In this document: positions 33,675 to 46,650 of the stretch, piece by piece
How positions within the stretch are numbered: the first letter of the stretch is position 1
How the letters are laid out: each line of letters opens with the position of its first letter
Assembly (NCBI GenBank): GCA_006937955.1
Contig: SSNP01000031.1
Coordinates: forward strand, 2,176,287-2,240,286
DNA length: 64,000 bases
From: Pachypanchax playfairii
Taxonomy: Eukaryota; Chordata; Actinopteri; Cyprinodontiformes; Aplocheilidae
Direction: 5' to 3'
Made by a program: the position numbers and the translations under genes
The notes under the pieces: generated by a model
What the model was told of the DNA's origin: nothing
Seen by the model: the letters and a program-made list of their open reading frames with translations, nothing else
Databases searched by the model: none

Positions 33675-36600
33675 CGAGACCTTGTTTATGTTGACGTAAA
33701 AAAGAAGCAAAAACATATTCAAAACTTAATTTTCCATAAACAAAATGAGTCATATGTGTTTCAAACAAACCAGAAAGTGTAGAAAATCACATTTTAACTT
33801 GCATGCAAACAGTTAAACCATTTCACTGTCAAAAATCTTAAGATTGAAGATGTCCTACATTTTACTCATACTGACAATCATGAACCCTGTTTTGTCACAT
33901 CCATATTTACATCTTGACGTCTTTTTAGCCTGAAATTACTTTCTGTTAATAATTGATTTGCTTTTTAAACTTAATAACAACATATTTTCAGCAAAACAAA
34001 GTTTTAAACAGTACAAAGTCATTTTATTTTTCAAGGATGTTTACACCCTGATGCCATATCAAGTCCTTCAGCTACTACTGTAATTCCAAGTTAGTCATGC
34101 TTAAAAAGGGTTTCAGGAGCTGAATTCAACCTGGAGGAATTTCTGAAGAACTGTGTGACACGTTCGCTGCAAATGAAAACATCCTCTGATGTTTTGACCG
34201 TAGAAATTAATCTGTGAGGAAAAAAAAAACAATCAGTCAAGAATCTGGGGTGTTAAAAACGTGAAGATCAAAAGCAGAGTCTGACAAAATAAGCGTCACA
34301 AAATAGGATTCTGATCGTTTCCAAATCCTGACAGAAGAAAGGTTTTAAGTTACAATGCATGAAGAAAATAGGAGCCAAAGAGAGTTCTATAGTAAGAAAA
34401 TGTATATAATGTGTTGTCTTGTAACAGCCATTTTGTTTTATTGCAAGTAATGTATGATTTTTTTTTTCTTACTGTCAGGGCCAAACACACCATTTTTCAT
34501 TAAACCAAGTCATCTTTAAACAACTGAGCGGCTTAAGCAAATCTCTCCTGCTGTGACAATGTAATTCCAGAGTTTGTCTGTATAAACTGCAGCGTCTTTG
34601 TGTCATCACAGCAGTCGTGATGATCATCCTATTGTCTGTGTAAAAGACCGTCACGCCTGTCACAGCCACCACGTGCGTCTTACAAGTGTCACTAAGCAGT
34701 GGCGGCTAATTGCAAATATGTAACTCACTTCATTTGAGCATTAATAACACAGTCTACCCTTGAAACCAACGCACATGCTGAATGTGGGTTACAGTTGTCC
34801 AAAAGCAGCTGGTTTCGGGCGGTATATGTCTAGAGAAGCACCAGGAAGTTGTGTGTGTTACATTCAGCAGTGCAGCTGTGGCAGCGAAGCAGATTAAGGG
34901 TGGAACCAACACTATAGTGGTCAAGTGCAACATGAGAGGCTCATAGAATAAATTGAGATGGACTGAATGATATAGAGCATAAATACTGTGACTAAGCAGC
35001 TGTGTAAAACCAGAAATACACTTTTAGATTCCTGATCATTTACATTATCAAGACTGGGCAACTGTTCACAGTGGGTATTTCTTCAAAAGGATCAGCTTGT
35101 TTTTTTTTTTTTCTTTTTATGTAAATTTGTTTCCTTTTAAATTTCAAATTGTTGACACGAGACGTGAGTGACTTTGTACAAAAGGGGCATTTAAATTTGA
35201 AAAAAATCCATCTTTTCAAACACCTGAGTAGTTTTTGTGCTCAAAAAGAGAATAAATAACAATCCATGAAAACTGCTAGTGTAAAAAAAAAAAACTGGTG
35301 ACAGACTCCACCAGTCTTTCATTGTCTGTTTAGAAACTCTGCAGCCTTTTGAAAATGAAAAATATATCTGTTTTATGGCACTGTTTGCCACGGCTTTACT
35401 CACACACATGCTAATACACACACGGAGACATTGTGAACATCCTGAATAGTTTAGTGGTTAAAGAAGACCTTGCTGAGTGTGGCATAATCACTACTACCAT
35501 GTCTGTGTGGTGCATGTCTGCATGAGTGTCAGCAGTATGTGTGTTGGAGTTTGACAGGAAGGGTTTTCATATGTCTTGCAACCTGGCTGTGTATGCATGC
35601 ATAAGCGTGTGGTGGCATGCAATCTGCAGCATCAGCAGACTAACTGAAGCCGTGATAAACACATTTAAACCAATGATACTGTATCCAGTTAAAGTGCATG
35701 GGATGTACAACCTCTGCTTGCTGTCAGAAACTTCATCGTGTGTGTGCTGTTAGATGAGAATCCTGAACAAAGCCTGATTCCTGAGTCAGATGACAGTAAA
35801 TTTAACAGGCCACATCTGGCCTGCAACCCACCAGTTGATGATAAGTGCTCTAAATTATATTCAAATTGTACCTAAAGCTCCTATAAAAATTACAAAAATG
35901 GAAAACATAATAAATGTTGAGGAAAAAAACAAAATAATTTGTTATAATTCTTTTTTTTTTCACTTTTTAGGATGTTGTCTGTACATTCATAATTATTGTA
36001 GAGACATATCGCCCAGTACACTGAGTTATATAAAACCAATATATTACATTTATATTTAACAAAAATAAATTAAACAGGAGTCAAATTGGTGAAAATGTTA
36101 ATCATTCAGAGTGTTTGCAAAAGATCTTCCAAGCCAAAGTTCAGGTAAAGCTCCCATCATCAGCATCAAGAGCAGAAAAAGAGAGAAGGGATGCAGTTTG
36201 TGCAGTAAAAAAAAGAGAGAGGACAGGAAGGGACAAGAAGGAAGAGGGAAAGTGGAGGAGGGAGGGAGGTGGCAAGAATAGAGTAGGTCTGCAGAAGAGA
36301 GATAAGAGTACTTCAAGTGTCACTACAAGACTGGTACATTGATCTGAGGGAGCGAGGGAGAAGCAAAGAGGCTGCAGAGACAGAGTTTCATTACAGGGAG
36401 AGCAGTTTGGAACATTCTTTCAAATACCACACTGTTCTGTTCTAAATACAGCAGACAGGTAAAAACACGCCACATTTCAAATTAAAACAAACAAACAAAA
36501 AACTGATGAAGTAGCGAGAGTCTTTATTAATTATGTTCAAAATTCTGAGCTTTATGGGATCCAATAAGCAGAGATGCGAAGCTCCATCACAACTTTTTAT

Positions 36601-38589
36601 CTATGTTAACAAATATTGATATTTAAAAACACTTGACTGTACATTTAAAATAACTTAGGATGAAAATATGACAATGCCTATTTGAGCGGTTTGCTAGCTA
36701 AATTGCTGTTCCAGTAACAGAACAGATATCAGCTTGAAATAAAGTATTAGAGTATTAAACCACCAGACTGCCTCCTACAGCGAGGGATTAGCCGGTTAGC
36801 ATGTGTGTGTAAAATCGTTTTTTTTTTTCTTTCTTTTTTTGCACAAGTAAGTACATATGGTGGTGGATTATTTCTACCTGGCCATTTATTGTGTGTTACA
36901 CTTTATGTCTGCCTGTTTGGCAGCATGTGTGTGTCAGTGTGTGATTCCAGCTGCTTGGATCAGCAGAGCTTTGCATCCACAGGGAACCATTAGCAAGATA
37001 ATAATGAGACCATGGAGAAGTTAGAGAAGGTGTGTGTGCGTGTGTGTGTAAAAGGGACAGAGGGAGAGTTTCTTGTTTTATTCTTTAGCTTATCATGCAT
37101 TTGTTAAAACTGATGTCAAAACAAGAACTAAATGAGATGCAGAAACAAAAAGACTCACTGCAAAGTAAAAGTTCATACATATGCCCCTATGTGACATTTT
37201 ATTCGACTCCTAAAAGGAGACATGAGCGCAAACCTAAAGAAATAATGTCATGTTTATGGTACAGAGAGCTGTAAAAAGGTTCGGGTTTAATTTGAAAATT
37301 TGTTCTGATTATTCTGTTTAATGAAATCAAGGATGTTTTGTTCATCATAACAAATAATCCGTTCATTAGCGGTGTCTCTTTTTGAATGGAGTGCCACTTC
37401 TACGAGCTGCATTGGAAGTAGGAGGAGGTGGTCGGTGAGGAAGAGGATGTTACAAAGCCCTTAATCTCCCAGGAGCATGGCTTCTCAACCCGTTTGAAGT
37501 CACAATACCACCTGAATAATCAGGTTACATAACCATAATAATATATATATTTTTTTTTCTGCCTTATGTGCTACATGCTGACTTGGAGTGATGACAAAAT
37601 TTAAATCACAGGGCTTTCAGATTCTTTTAACTTCTGCTAAGAAACCTAGCGGATATAACAGCTAAGCAGTGCAGTGTGTTTTCGTGTCTGCTGCATGTGC
37701 ATTGTGTGTGTGGATCAGTGTGACAGTTCAGCTTGATGTTCCTCCACAGGAAGTGGAGTATTTATAAGTCAGAGAACGTGTGTGTGTGTGTGCGTGTTGT
37801 CTTCAGCATGCCGAGACTACCTGCATAAACACTGTAATTTGTCAAAGCTCAGCTGAACTCACTCATACTGCGCAGTAAACACACACACACACACACACAC
37901 AAACAGAAGCATTCAACACGGATTGCCACCCTCCTACATTCTCACTCAGGAACTATCTGATGTACTTCCAGAAATATTTAATTGTATGCAACAATTATGT
38001 GACTTTTTCTTGTTTTTGTAAGTTTTTGCTTTTTAATCTTTTGAGTTTAGTATATTGTATACGTGTTGTTTGGCTTTAATGACTCGATATATAAAGAAGT
38101 CTGACACTGAGATTTGGTAACAATTCGCATTTTATTCAATCTGATATAAATATGTCTAAATTTCTCCATTATGCACTAACAAAAATCTCAGTATGAGGGC
38201 CCATTTAGGCCCATTTCAACACCCTACTCCTCGTTTCCAGAACAAGCAACATTAGCCCTTGGTGTAAATATGCAGAATGGAGTCAGGGGTTTCTGGTTGT
38301 TACGCTGTTTGACATCAAACAAAAACATTCATTTTAGAATTTACTCCAGCAGAGCTTCTCAAAATTATGATTATTATTGTGTTTAATACATTCACAATTT
38401 TAACTTTGTGTCAATAATAGCTGTGAGAAAAGTAAAACATTTAGAACTGGTCCCATTAGCCATTAGCTCTTCTGTCTGATCTGTTAAGCTAATGTTTATC
38501 CTGTAATCAGCATCACTGGTTTTCTTTAATCTTCTAATCTTTTATTCTGCTCATTTAAAGAGTACCAAAGCCCAATTGAACTTAATGGA
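33325..38589. other. Intron, no gene seen; simple repeats
   Basis: Contains an A-run passing into (TA)n at about 33620-33672, a purine-rich tract at about 36165-36305 and an (AC)n tract at about 37876-37902. Small open frames show no domain. The purine-rich tract gives a lysine/arginine-rich frame on one strand and a Ser/Leu/Pro-rich frame on the other, which is compositional. Confidence 0.45.
33620..33672. repeat. Poly-A followed by (TA)n
   Basis: Fifteen or so A residues run into about 18 TA units. Confidence 0.9.
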
Positions 38590-39100
38590 AGAGGTGGACA
38601 CAGCTGTTAAAAACCCATCAGAAAAATGCTAAACTGGAATTTGTCTAAATATACACTGACAAGTCACAAAGCTTCTGGGCGAATGCCCTTTGGTTATGAG
38701 ACAAAACTGGAGGTTTTGGCTGCTCATGTCAGCACGGAGAGAAAAATGAAGTGTTATCAGTTATGTTCTAGTGCTGCTTTGCTGCATCTGGCACAGGATG
38801 TCTTGAATCTGTGCTGGGTAGAATGAAATCTCACAACTATCAAGGCATTCTGGAGCAAAATGTGCTGTCCAGGATCAAAAGGCTTGGCCTCAGATGGAGG
38901 TCGTTAGTCATCCACCATGATAATGACCCCAAAACAAAGCTAAAAACGTCAAAACCGAAGAACCGGACACTGGACTATTCTAAAGTGGTCTTCTATAAGC
39001 CCTGATTTAAAATCTATAGAACATCTATGGAAAAAGCTGAAAAAACGAGCCTGGAAAAGAATCTCTTCAAAAGATTGTAATATTTCACAAAAAACTAATA
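38590..39100 (+). pseudogene. Decayed Tc1/mariner transposase fragment
   Basis: Three frames are needed to follow it. The order of pieces is DKSQSFWANALWLRD (corresponding to the region of the first catalytic Asp, lost here), then SGTGCLESVLGRM, then YQGILEQNVL-RIKRLGLRWRS, then HHDNDPKTK (second catalytic Asp), then SISPDLKSIEHLWKKLKKRAW (third catalytic Glu region). These are Tc1-type DD34E landmarks in the right order. Frameshifts and stops make it dead. It belongs to a different Tc1 lineage from the intact element at 57085-58686. Confidence 0.75.
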
Positions 39101-42100
39101 TATAACAACATTTTTAACCAGTTCATTTTCTTTAACATGTACACAAAAGCATAAACAGCTCTTAAAATATTGTGGAAAACTTTAGATATTTACTAAAAAA
39201 ATATATATCAGTTCAATTTATTTATTTGTTTTTTCTCTTCAAAGCAGTGAGAGACTTTTTACTTCCTTCGTTGCATGCGTGACAATCTTGAGAGCTTTGC
39301 AGGAACTGGATCAGTTGAATCCTAAGCCTGATTAGGCAGAACAAACATGAGCAACTCATCCCAAGATTATGACATTGAGCTTTGTTCACTATGTGTGTGT
39401 GTAAGCACAGAATTTGCTAAAAAAGAATATAAAAAAAAAATCCAGACTCAAAATATGGCTGTGTAATAATAGTATCAGAAGACAAGTTTAAACCACTTCT
39501 TACAAACGAAAACAGAAAAGTTCTTCAGGCTAAATTGCACCGGCATTTCAAAGTTGATGACTAAAAGATTTCAAACAATTATTAAATCGAAATTAGATTT
39601 ATTAGGTACTTATGGGATTGGGCATAAAAGACTGTACACTAAACACACCTTGCGGCTTTAAAGATTATTATGCGCGTGTTTAAAATAAGTGCTAAATCAT
39701 TAATTACGAACACAAATTGCAATGAAAACATCAGGATTTATCAGTTTACAATTACGTGAGCTCGATGTAAGTTTTGATGTGCAGATAAAACCTTAATGTG
39801 GCTCAAAAAGTCAAATATTATGCAGATAATTAGCATTTCAACTTTGGCCATAGCAGTCATGTTGGATGTCCACTTAATTTGTTGATGTTTTTGATGTTTT
39901 ACTTGTGCAAACAACATGAATTATATATCTTTGATTTTTTTTTCTTCTCTCTTAAACAATCATTCTCTCATTTTTCATACTTGCCTTATTGTGAACCGGC
40001 TGTCATCAGGCGAGATGCAACTTGCACTCTGGACAGATCCTCAGCCCATCAAAGAAAACAGTCAACCCATCATACGCAATCATATGGTCAATTTACGATT
40101 GACCATGGTTGGTATGGATTTTGGTGCAAACAGGCAAGACGGTGTTTGAAACAGTTGTTAGTGATGGCTGTTTTAAATTCCCCGGGAGCTTTTTGATGTA
40201 TCTTTTACTGGCTGCAACGTTTCAGACAATGCTTGTTTATGTCTAAGCTTTGAGCGGACTACAAAATAATTTAGAAGACATTTTTTTCATCAGTGAAATT
40301 GACGTATCAACCCTTTAGTAAGTGGGTTGTTGAATGAGTGTTGTTCATTCACACAAATGAGAGCGCACGAGTGATTGGGAATGGGTTTCATTTAGTTGAA
40401 ACAAACAAAGCAGCAAAATACATACATTTACCTGCAGGTAGCTGACAATGCACTTCCAGCTGTGTGTGTAAATGAACTTGACACCACAGAGCTGGAGTGA
40501 TCTCAGACCTTCCAGTAATTAGTCATCCTTAGCAGCAATGGGTTTTTTTTTTTTTGCTCAACCTTTTAAAAAAACTGCAAATGCAAGTATTACTTAAAGG
40601 ATTTACAGATTTCCTGTCAAGTAACAATTTTATTTAAACATTTTAGGTGTAGAAATGTCACAGACTTAGGCAGAAGGCAGCCTAAAGCAAAATTCTTCCA
40701 CAGAATTGCTTTTGTTTTAAAGAATAGTAAGATCTGCAATGCTATCTTTTGTGACGCAAGACAAATCTGGTACTTCATGAGACTACAGCAGAATAAGTAC
40801 AATGAGCTGAACCAGTGATCTGCACTGTCCTGCAAACACATAAAACATACAGCTGAGCACCAGCAGCCTAAATCTTGTAATGCTGACTACACACAAACAA
40901 CCACGCACACTCATTTCATTTCCGTCTCTCAGCTAGTCTAATTTCAAGTTTTGTCAGGGCACATTATTACTTTTTCAGTTCCAACAATAACCCACTACTT
41001 CCTCTACTCCTCCTCCTCATCCCTCTAACCTCCACTCTCGCTCCATTCTGCGCTGATCACTTGGTGTTTATGACATACTCACTGTTATTTAAAGCACATA
41101 ATACCCAAAAAGCACACGGACAATCATCATTTCTGCGAAATTCCCACACGTTCCAAGCAAACTCTCTTATTTGAGGGATGTGAGCTATTATATTTCATGC
41201 TCAGAAAATCTCCAACCTAAAAACACAATAAACAAAACTGTGAATATGCCAAATAATATCTTTTCATCTGCCACATATTGGTTAAACTTTCCCTGATCAG
41301 TTTTTTGAACCACTCAAGCTTAAATATATACACTATATACACTCAAGTTGATGATACAAACCTTTACATGACTGTCACTTTTGCATTACTTGTTTATTTG
41401 TAAGTGCAACCAGCAGTAATTAGCTGTAGCACCTCCAGTACAGTTTGCACATCTAGCAAAATTTTTACAATATGTCTGCAACAATAAACATATAATTTTT
41501 TTATCTGTGTAGCTATGCTCGTGTCAAACCCATTTTCATGCCGTAGAACATCGGATATTATTTCTATAAACAACACGACCTGTGATGGAATACCGGACAG
41601 AAAAAAAAGTCAAAGAACAATGTGGAAATCTACTTTTCTGAGTTTCGCACTCCCGACACGTAGACTTTTGAGCGGAGAAATATGTGAATGTTGAAAACAA
41701 AAAGCAACTGGAGTTTGAAATGAATCATTTGTCTCTCAGATCAACAAGATCCTTCTGTGTTCTGAAACAGCTGCAGAATGTTACATTTGTTCACAGCTGT
41801 ACACACACACGCACACAATTCCCTTAACTTAGTCATAATAATTACAATCTGTGGAAACAGATAATTATAGAGAAATACTCACAGCCACACCAGAGTCACA
41901 CACGTATACTCATGTCAAGAATCAACATTTTTTTCTTTCTCTTTCTCTCCTTATTCTGCTCTGATCTGGCTGTTTATCTGTAATGTTCATTTGCATCCAC
42001 GATGACACTGAGACTGACTGTGTTTGATCAGCAGAACTTGAAGAGTAAAGAACCGATTTCAGCTCAAACATATTCGGCTGTGTGCATCAAAACCTGTTCT

Positions 42101-44189
42101 CTTCAAATCGTCTCTCCTCCTGAGTCGTTCAGAAAGAGACAGACACTTAGAAACGACAGATTCTTGACCCGATTTCTCCATCTTCTGCCATGGTTTCTAT
42201 CATAGTAAATCACTTTATTTACATATCCCGTTTCTGCATTTCGTCACATCTGGCTGCGCCTTCCTCCAACAGCAATATTGCATAAATATGCATATTTGAG
42301 ACGTTATTACTGGAAATCTGCACATCCTGGTTTCTGTAGAAAAGCGTCCACAGGGCAAAAATGTAATACTGATTGATATGAAGTTGTAAAATAACAGATA
42401 AAAACTGCATGTCAGAGACACTTCAAGGTGCATGACAGTCTGTGCGCTCTCTCTAATCAAAAAGCATAAAAACTTGCATCACATAATCAATAATGCTGTA
42501 TACTCCTCAACCCCACCAGATCAATAATCAAACACCAATAACATCTTCATAAAAAATGTGTTATTACATCTACATTTTTCTCCTGTGTTTATCTCATAAC
42601 CTCCCGTGTACACATACATATATTCTTTGGCTTAGTGTTAGAGCAAAAAAGAGCGTTCACCTGTAATGTTATTTGACCATAAAGGTCAAAGATTAACTTA
42701 AATAGAGAGCAGGCACTTATTTTGACTGAATAAGGATTAAATTCTAAATATTCTATTCATGAATAATGCATGATAATCCAAGCACGGCGTGTAATATAAA
42801 GGAGCAAGATTAACGACACACATATTGACGGAGAAAAACAGAGGCAGATAGAGAGAAAGAGCATTGCTGGTGCCATCGCTAAAAGCACTGCAACTCCAGG
42901 CGTTTGATTGCATGGCTGAATAATTGATAGAAAGCTATCACGGCTGGTATGAATGCCTCTAGGTGTCACCGCACACACTTAAGCAGGAACGGTACACAAC
43001 TGTGTGTGTACATGTTTGTGTGTGGAAATGACAGTGGGTGTGAATAATTGTGTATGTGTGTTTCTGAGTTGGTGTGAACAAATTAGTAGCTTAGCTCCTC
43101 TTAGCCTTACTGACAGAGTGACAGAGACATCGCTAATCCAGCGCTGACAAGTTGCCATTTGCTTCGCTTCTCTTTCACTCCTCCTCTCTTTGCTCTATTC
43201 TCTCCCCCTCTAGCCCCAAATTACAGTTTACTACTACTGTTGGGCAACAATTTAGCACACCACTGAGTTCACTGGGTTGTTTTTGGCATGTTTTATAGTG
43301 CATGAACAAGTAAAGGAAAACCTGTTTACTTTAGTGTCTTTTAGAAACGTCTTAAAGGTCATGCAGGAGCTAATTTACAAGTTTACTCCTTTAATGAAAA
43401 TAAGACATAATTGATGACTATCATCAATACAATGAGACAATGCAATACACTAAGATACATCCATCAACTGCTAAGAAGGGTTCAAGCTAATATTTAATCA
43501 GGAATATGTGGCTTAAAGCATGTTTTGGTAGCTTGATATGGACTGTCCAGATGTTAATACCATATGTCTCTCCCCTGCAGTGGGAATGATTCCAGCTTGA
43601 ATCTTTTGACCTTGTTGACAGTGTCCCTCACATAAGTGCTGCTGACTGCTCCAGTTTGAAATCAGAGCGTAGCTATTGGAGAAGCTTACCTTTGTTGATG
43701 CTGCACCAATCAATACTTTCTGGGGTTTCAGTGATTACAAGCAACTACTTGCTTCTTTTTCTTCCTTTTGGCGGATAGTGGTATTTCTCTACGGTTTATC
43801 TCATCTTACTTACAAAGCAACTGCATTACTAAAGAGTGCACATAAAAAGTTCAATACTGGGAATCTATCTACTCTCGGAGGAGGATGATGATGTACAGAG
43901 TGCCTTCTAAAGGTTTTCTTCTGGATGACTGACTGAGTTGACTATAAGATCTACAACATGAATCCACTTGGGGGAAGGGGAACAAAGTTCAGCCCGACAC
44001 TCAACTCAGTTTCTCTCTCTGCAAGTTAAGGCCAGCTGACAGTTATTTAAGATCAACTGGAAAGACATGGATTAATTTCATGGTTTTTTTTTGTTCCTTT
44101 TTTACACCTATGCATAAATAGTTCTTACACGATAATTTGATTATTCCAGATAATTATTTTATTTTTTTAATTTTATTTCCTATATTAAT
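39101..44189. other. Intron, no gene seen; one repeat relic
   Basis: AT-rich intron. At about 39975-40150 there is a decayed copy of the repeat also seen at 1512-1705 (gaaccggctgtcatcaggcg, cactctggacagatcctcag, ggtcaatttacgattgacc). Near 42270-42300 is an ATGCAT-rich palindromic stretch (aatatgcatatt). No coding frames were recognised. Confidence 0.45.
39975..40150 (-). repeat. Teleost interspersed repeat relic
   Basis: Colinear with the common fish repeat in reverse orientation (see 1512-1705): the aggcgagatgcaacttgcac, ctggacagatcctcagcccatc and caatttacgattgacc parts fall in the expected order. Confidence 0.45.
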
Positions 44190-44529
44190 CCCTCATGGGG
44201 AAATTTGGCTCTGCATTTGACCCATCCTCACCTTACGGTGAGGAGCAGAGGGCAGCCATCTTGAACAACGCTCGGGGGGCAGTTGCGGGGTTCAGTATCT
44301 TGACCAAGCATACTTCGACATGTAGCCTCATGCCGGGACAAGGGATCAACCTCCGGTTTCCCGATCGGAGGGTGACCTCATCCCTGACAGACTACGGTCA
44401 CCCCGAGGCAGCAGCGGGTTCAGTATCTTGCCCAAGGATACTTCGATGTAGCTTGCTGGTACTGGGGATCAAACCAGCCATCTTTCGAAAGAAAGGGCGA
44501 TCACCCTTCCGCTAGACTACGCCGCCCCC
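44190..44529 (-). mobile_element. Dimeric tRNA-derived SINE
   Basis: On the minus strand the head at 44529 begins GGGGGCGGCGTAGTCTAGCGG, which contains a Pol III A-box match (TAGTCTAGCGG), followed about 40 bases later by GGTTTGATCCC, a near B-box. A second, diverged unit then repeats the order: GTAGTCTGTCAGGG, then GGTTGATCCC. Both units are followed by the same body, CGAAGTAT(C/G)CTTGG(G/T)CAAGATACTGAACCC. The 3' end is GGGGAAATTT..ATGAGGGATTAATATAGG and an A/T-rich tail. This gives a tandem dimer of one tRNA-SINE unit. A related monomer is at 46515-46650. The 106-codon plus-strand frame across it is accidental. Confidence 0.75.
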
Positions 44530-46255
44530 GCCAATTAATAATTCTGATGTCTGATAATTAAAGCTATTTCTAAAAAAACAAACAAAAAAATCCAGTAGTA
44601 AATGAGCCATGGAAGTTTTATATTTTTATCATTTTCATTTAGATAAACAAAGAAAAAAAAAGGGGAGCAGCGTGACGTGAGGTGGTGAGGGCGGAGCATG
44701 AACATGAGTCTTTGAACATGTGAATTCTGGAACATGTCTTGAAATATGATTCAACATACTTGGTACCAAAGAAAAAAATAAGTTAATTTACATACAAAGT
44801 ATGACATTCAATTTAACTGACAATGGCAGGTGTCAATACCCAACCTGAGCTGCTGCCCGATGTGAGTCATGTCTGCAGAAGCACACTGAGCGTGGGCAAG
44901 GGTTAGACCGATTTACTAAACTTAGAAGCAAATGCAGCTGTCACCTCTCAGTGTGAGATGCTACTTGATGAAGATAACATGTGCATATGAGTATTAAGAC
45001 ATTTGCTGTTGTTTGAAGTGTCACATTCATGAAACCTCTGTCAAATTATATTATCCTCAAAGTAGTAGCTGGAATTGAATTTGTTTAAATTTATTGTTCA
45101 CGTTATTCTGAATAAGTTAACAATATTTTCCTCAGTCAATTAAACTGTTTAAGTACATAGAAATTACTTTTAGAATAAACAAAAATAACAAAAAACAAAG
45201 TTGAAATTTCTCTGTTTTTTTTCAAATTGAACAATGAACGTTTATTGATTTTGGTTTACCAAAATTAATCCAAATAACCCAGACTTTAATAACATAGTTC
45301 TTTATATGCTTTAGAGTTACATTAAAAACATTTAGTATTTTACTGCTGGAACTCAGATAAATTTTATCAGATGAATAACTGCTGTAGTGAGACTAAAAAC
45401 TGTTTATTATTTCACTAAAGTCAGCTGTCTTTTATATTTAAATTAAAAAAAAAGACATTGGATCAGTTAATATACTCAGTCCTGTTACTTTTTAATGGAA
45501 TACCATGCTTTAAATACTATAACATAGAACTGGACTGCTCTGAACCGAGTTGAATTAAGATGTATTGAATGGGACCAAGAACAGACTTTCTATGTAAAGT
45601 TACCTGGGATGACTTGCTGGCGCTGTATGAAATAAAATAAATGAACAAAATTGAATTGGATTTTTAAAAATGTGACTCCCACTTTAAGCTGTTATTTATT
45701 CAGATATTGCTGCTGGAGTTATATAAAAATAAACGTGAATGCAAAGATGACTCTTGACATATATTTCGGGTGCACATTCACACATTGCTAGATCACTATA
45801 TTTGCATCTACCTACACTGCACGGTTGTGAATTCCTCAGCAGAGGAAATGTAGTTTGGCATAAAACAGCAAAGGAAAGGAAGGGATAAAAAATGGCATAT
45901 GATACTGTATAGCTTCACCCACACAGAGATTAAAAAATCCACTCACACACACACGTGCACATGGATCGTGACATCTCGTCTCTCAGTGTTATTTTCTGAA
46001 ACATGCGCATGCATACATCTCTGTGCAGTCTGTCTGTCCTCCTGTTGATCTCAGACATACACAAATATAAACGTATGAAGAGTTTCATTCTATTTCTTCC
46101 AACACATTTTAATATAATGTATAAAAACCATATTGGATGTTGAACATTTTATTTCAGACATTAATTTTGTAAAGTTTTGTCACATGTGCGCACTACTTTA
46201 AGCAAATAAAACTCTTCATACCTCATGCACATACACAGACATATTTAATCTGTAC
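44530..46255. other. Intron adjacent to the sushi exon, no gene seen
   Basis: AT-rich intron that begins with the splice donor of the sushi exon (GAG|gtacag). No repeat boundary or coding frame was recognised. Confidence 0.5.
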
Positions 46256-46453
46256 CTCGACAAATCGGAGCAGGGAAGTCCCAGACTGCAGTGTTTGCAG
46301 CATTGGTGATGCATGTGAGCGTTGCGTGGCCATCCAAGACATAACCGGGGACACAGCTGTATCGCACACGATCTCCCACAGCAAAACGTCCACCACCACT
46401 AAGTATCGCTTTGGGTGGAACACCAGGATTCCCACAGGATGTACTGTGGAGTT
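46256..46453 (-). CDS. CSMD sushi (CCP) domain exon
   Basis: Internal coding exon of 198 bp encoding one complete sushi domain. On the minus strand the acceptor is ccttctttacag and the donor CGAG|gtacag. The frame has two leading bases, then LHSTSCGNPGVPPKAI, VGDRVRYSCVPGYVLDG, ATLTCITNAANTAVW and DFPAPICR, ending with one base of the next codon. The four cysteines, the GY in the middle and the tryptophan before the last cysteine are the sushi signature. Phase is 1 at both ends. The last base G plus CT from the exon at 1734-1941 makes Ala, joining ICRA to EDTCGG as in CSMD proteins. The SCGNPGVPPK and WDFP-PICRA pieces identify the CSMD family. CSMD1 is the likeliest paralog. Confidence 0.92.
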
Positions 46454-46514
46454 CTGTAAAGAAGGATTAAACAGTTAAGATTTGTAGAAAAATCCTTGAC
46501 TTTAAAATAAGCTC
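46454..46514. other. Intron upstream of the sushi exon
   Basis: Short stretch holding the polypyrimidine tract and acceptor for the sushi exon (minus strand). A candidate branch sequence of the ttaac type is about 20 bases upstream of the AG. Confidence 0.4.
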
Positions 46515-46650
46515 TCAGTCGGCCGTGTCTCAATGGGGAAGGAGGTCTTCAATTGATTAGGATATGAGCAATTTAATCCCAACAACTGGCATAACATGCA
46601 TAGAAGTATCCTAGGACAAGATACTAAGCCCTAGAATTGTAGTCTTGACA
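46515..46650 (+). mobile_element. tRNA-SINE monomer relic
   Basis: The plus strand reads ggccgtgtctcaatggggaa, then gagcaatttaatcccaac (decayed B-box region), then agaagtatcctaggacaagatactaagccc. The last part matches the body of the dimeric SINE at 44190-44529. It lies about 60-200 bases upstream of the sushi exon acceptor, in the opposite orientation to the gene. Confidence 0.6.

Noticed and set aside
44195..44515. 106-codon plus-strand frame
   Set aside because: Falls wholly within an antisense tRNA-derived SINE.
44400..44529. Possible genuine tRNA gene
   Set aside because: The A-box is good, but the B-box and arms are degenerate, and a SINE body follows. It is a tRNA-derived SINE head.
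46223..46435. 70-codon minus-strand frame over the sushi exon
   Set aside because: Wrong frame. The sushi domain is read in another frame with proper splice sites and four cysteines.
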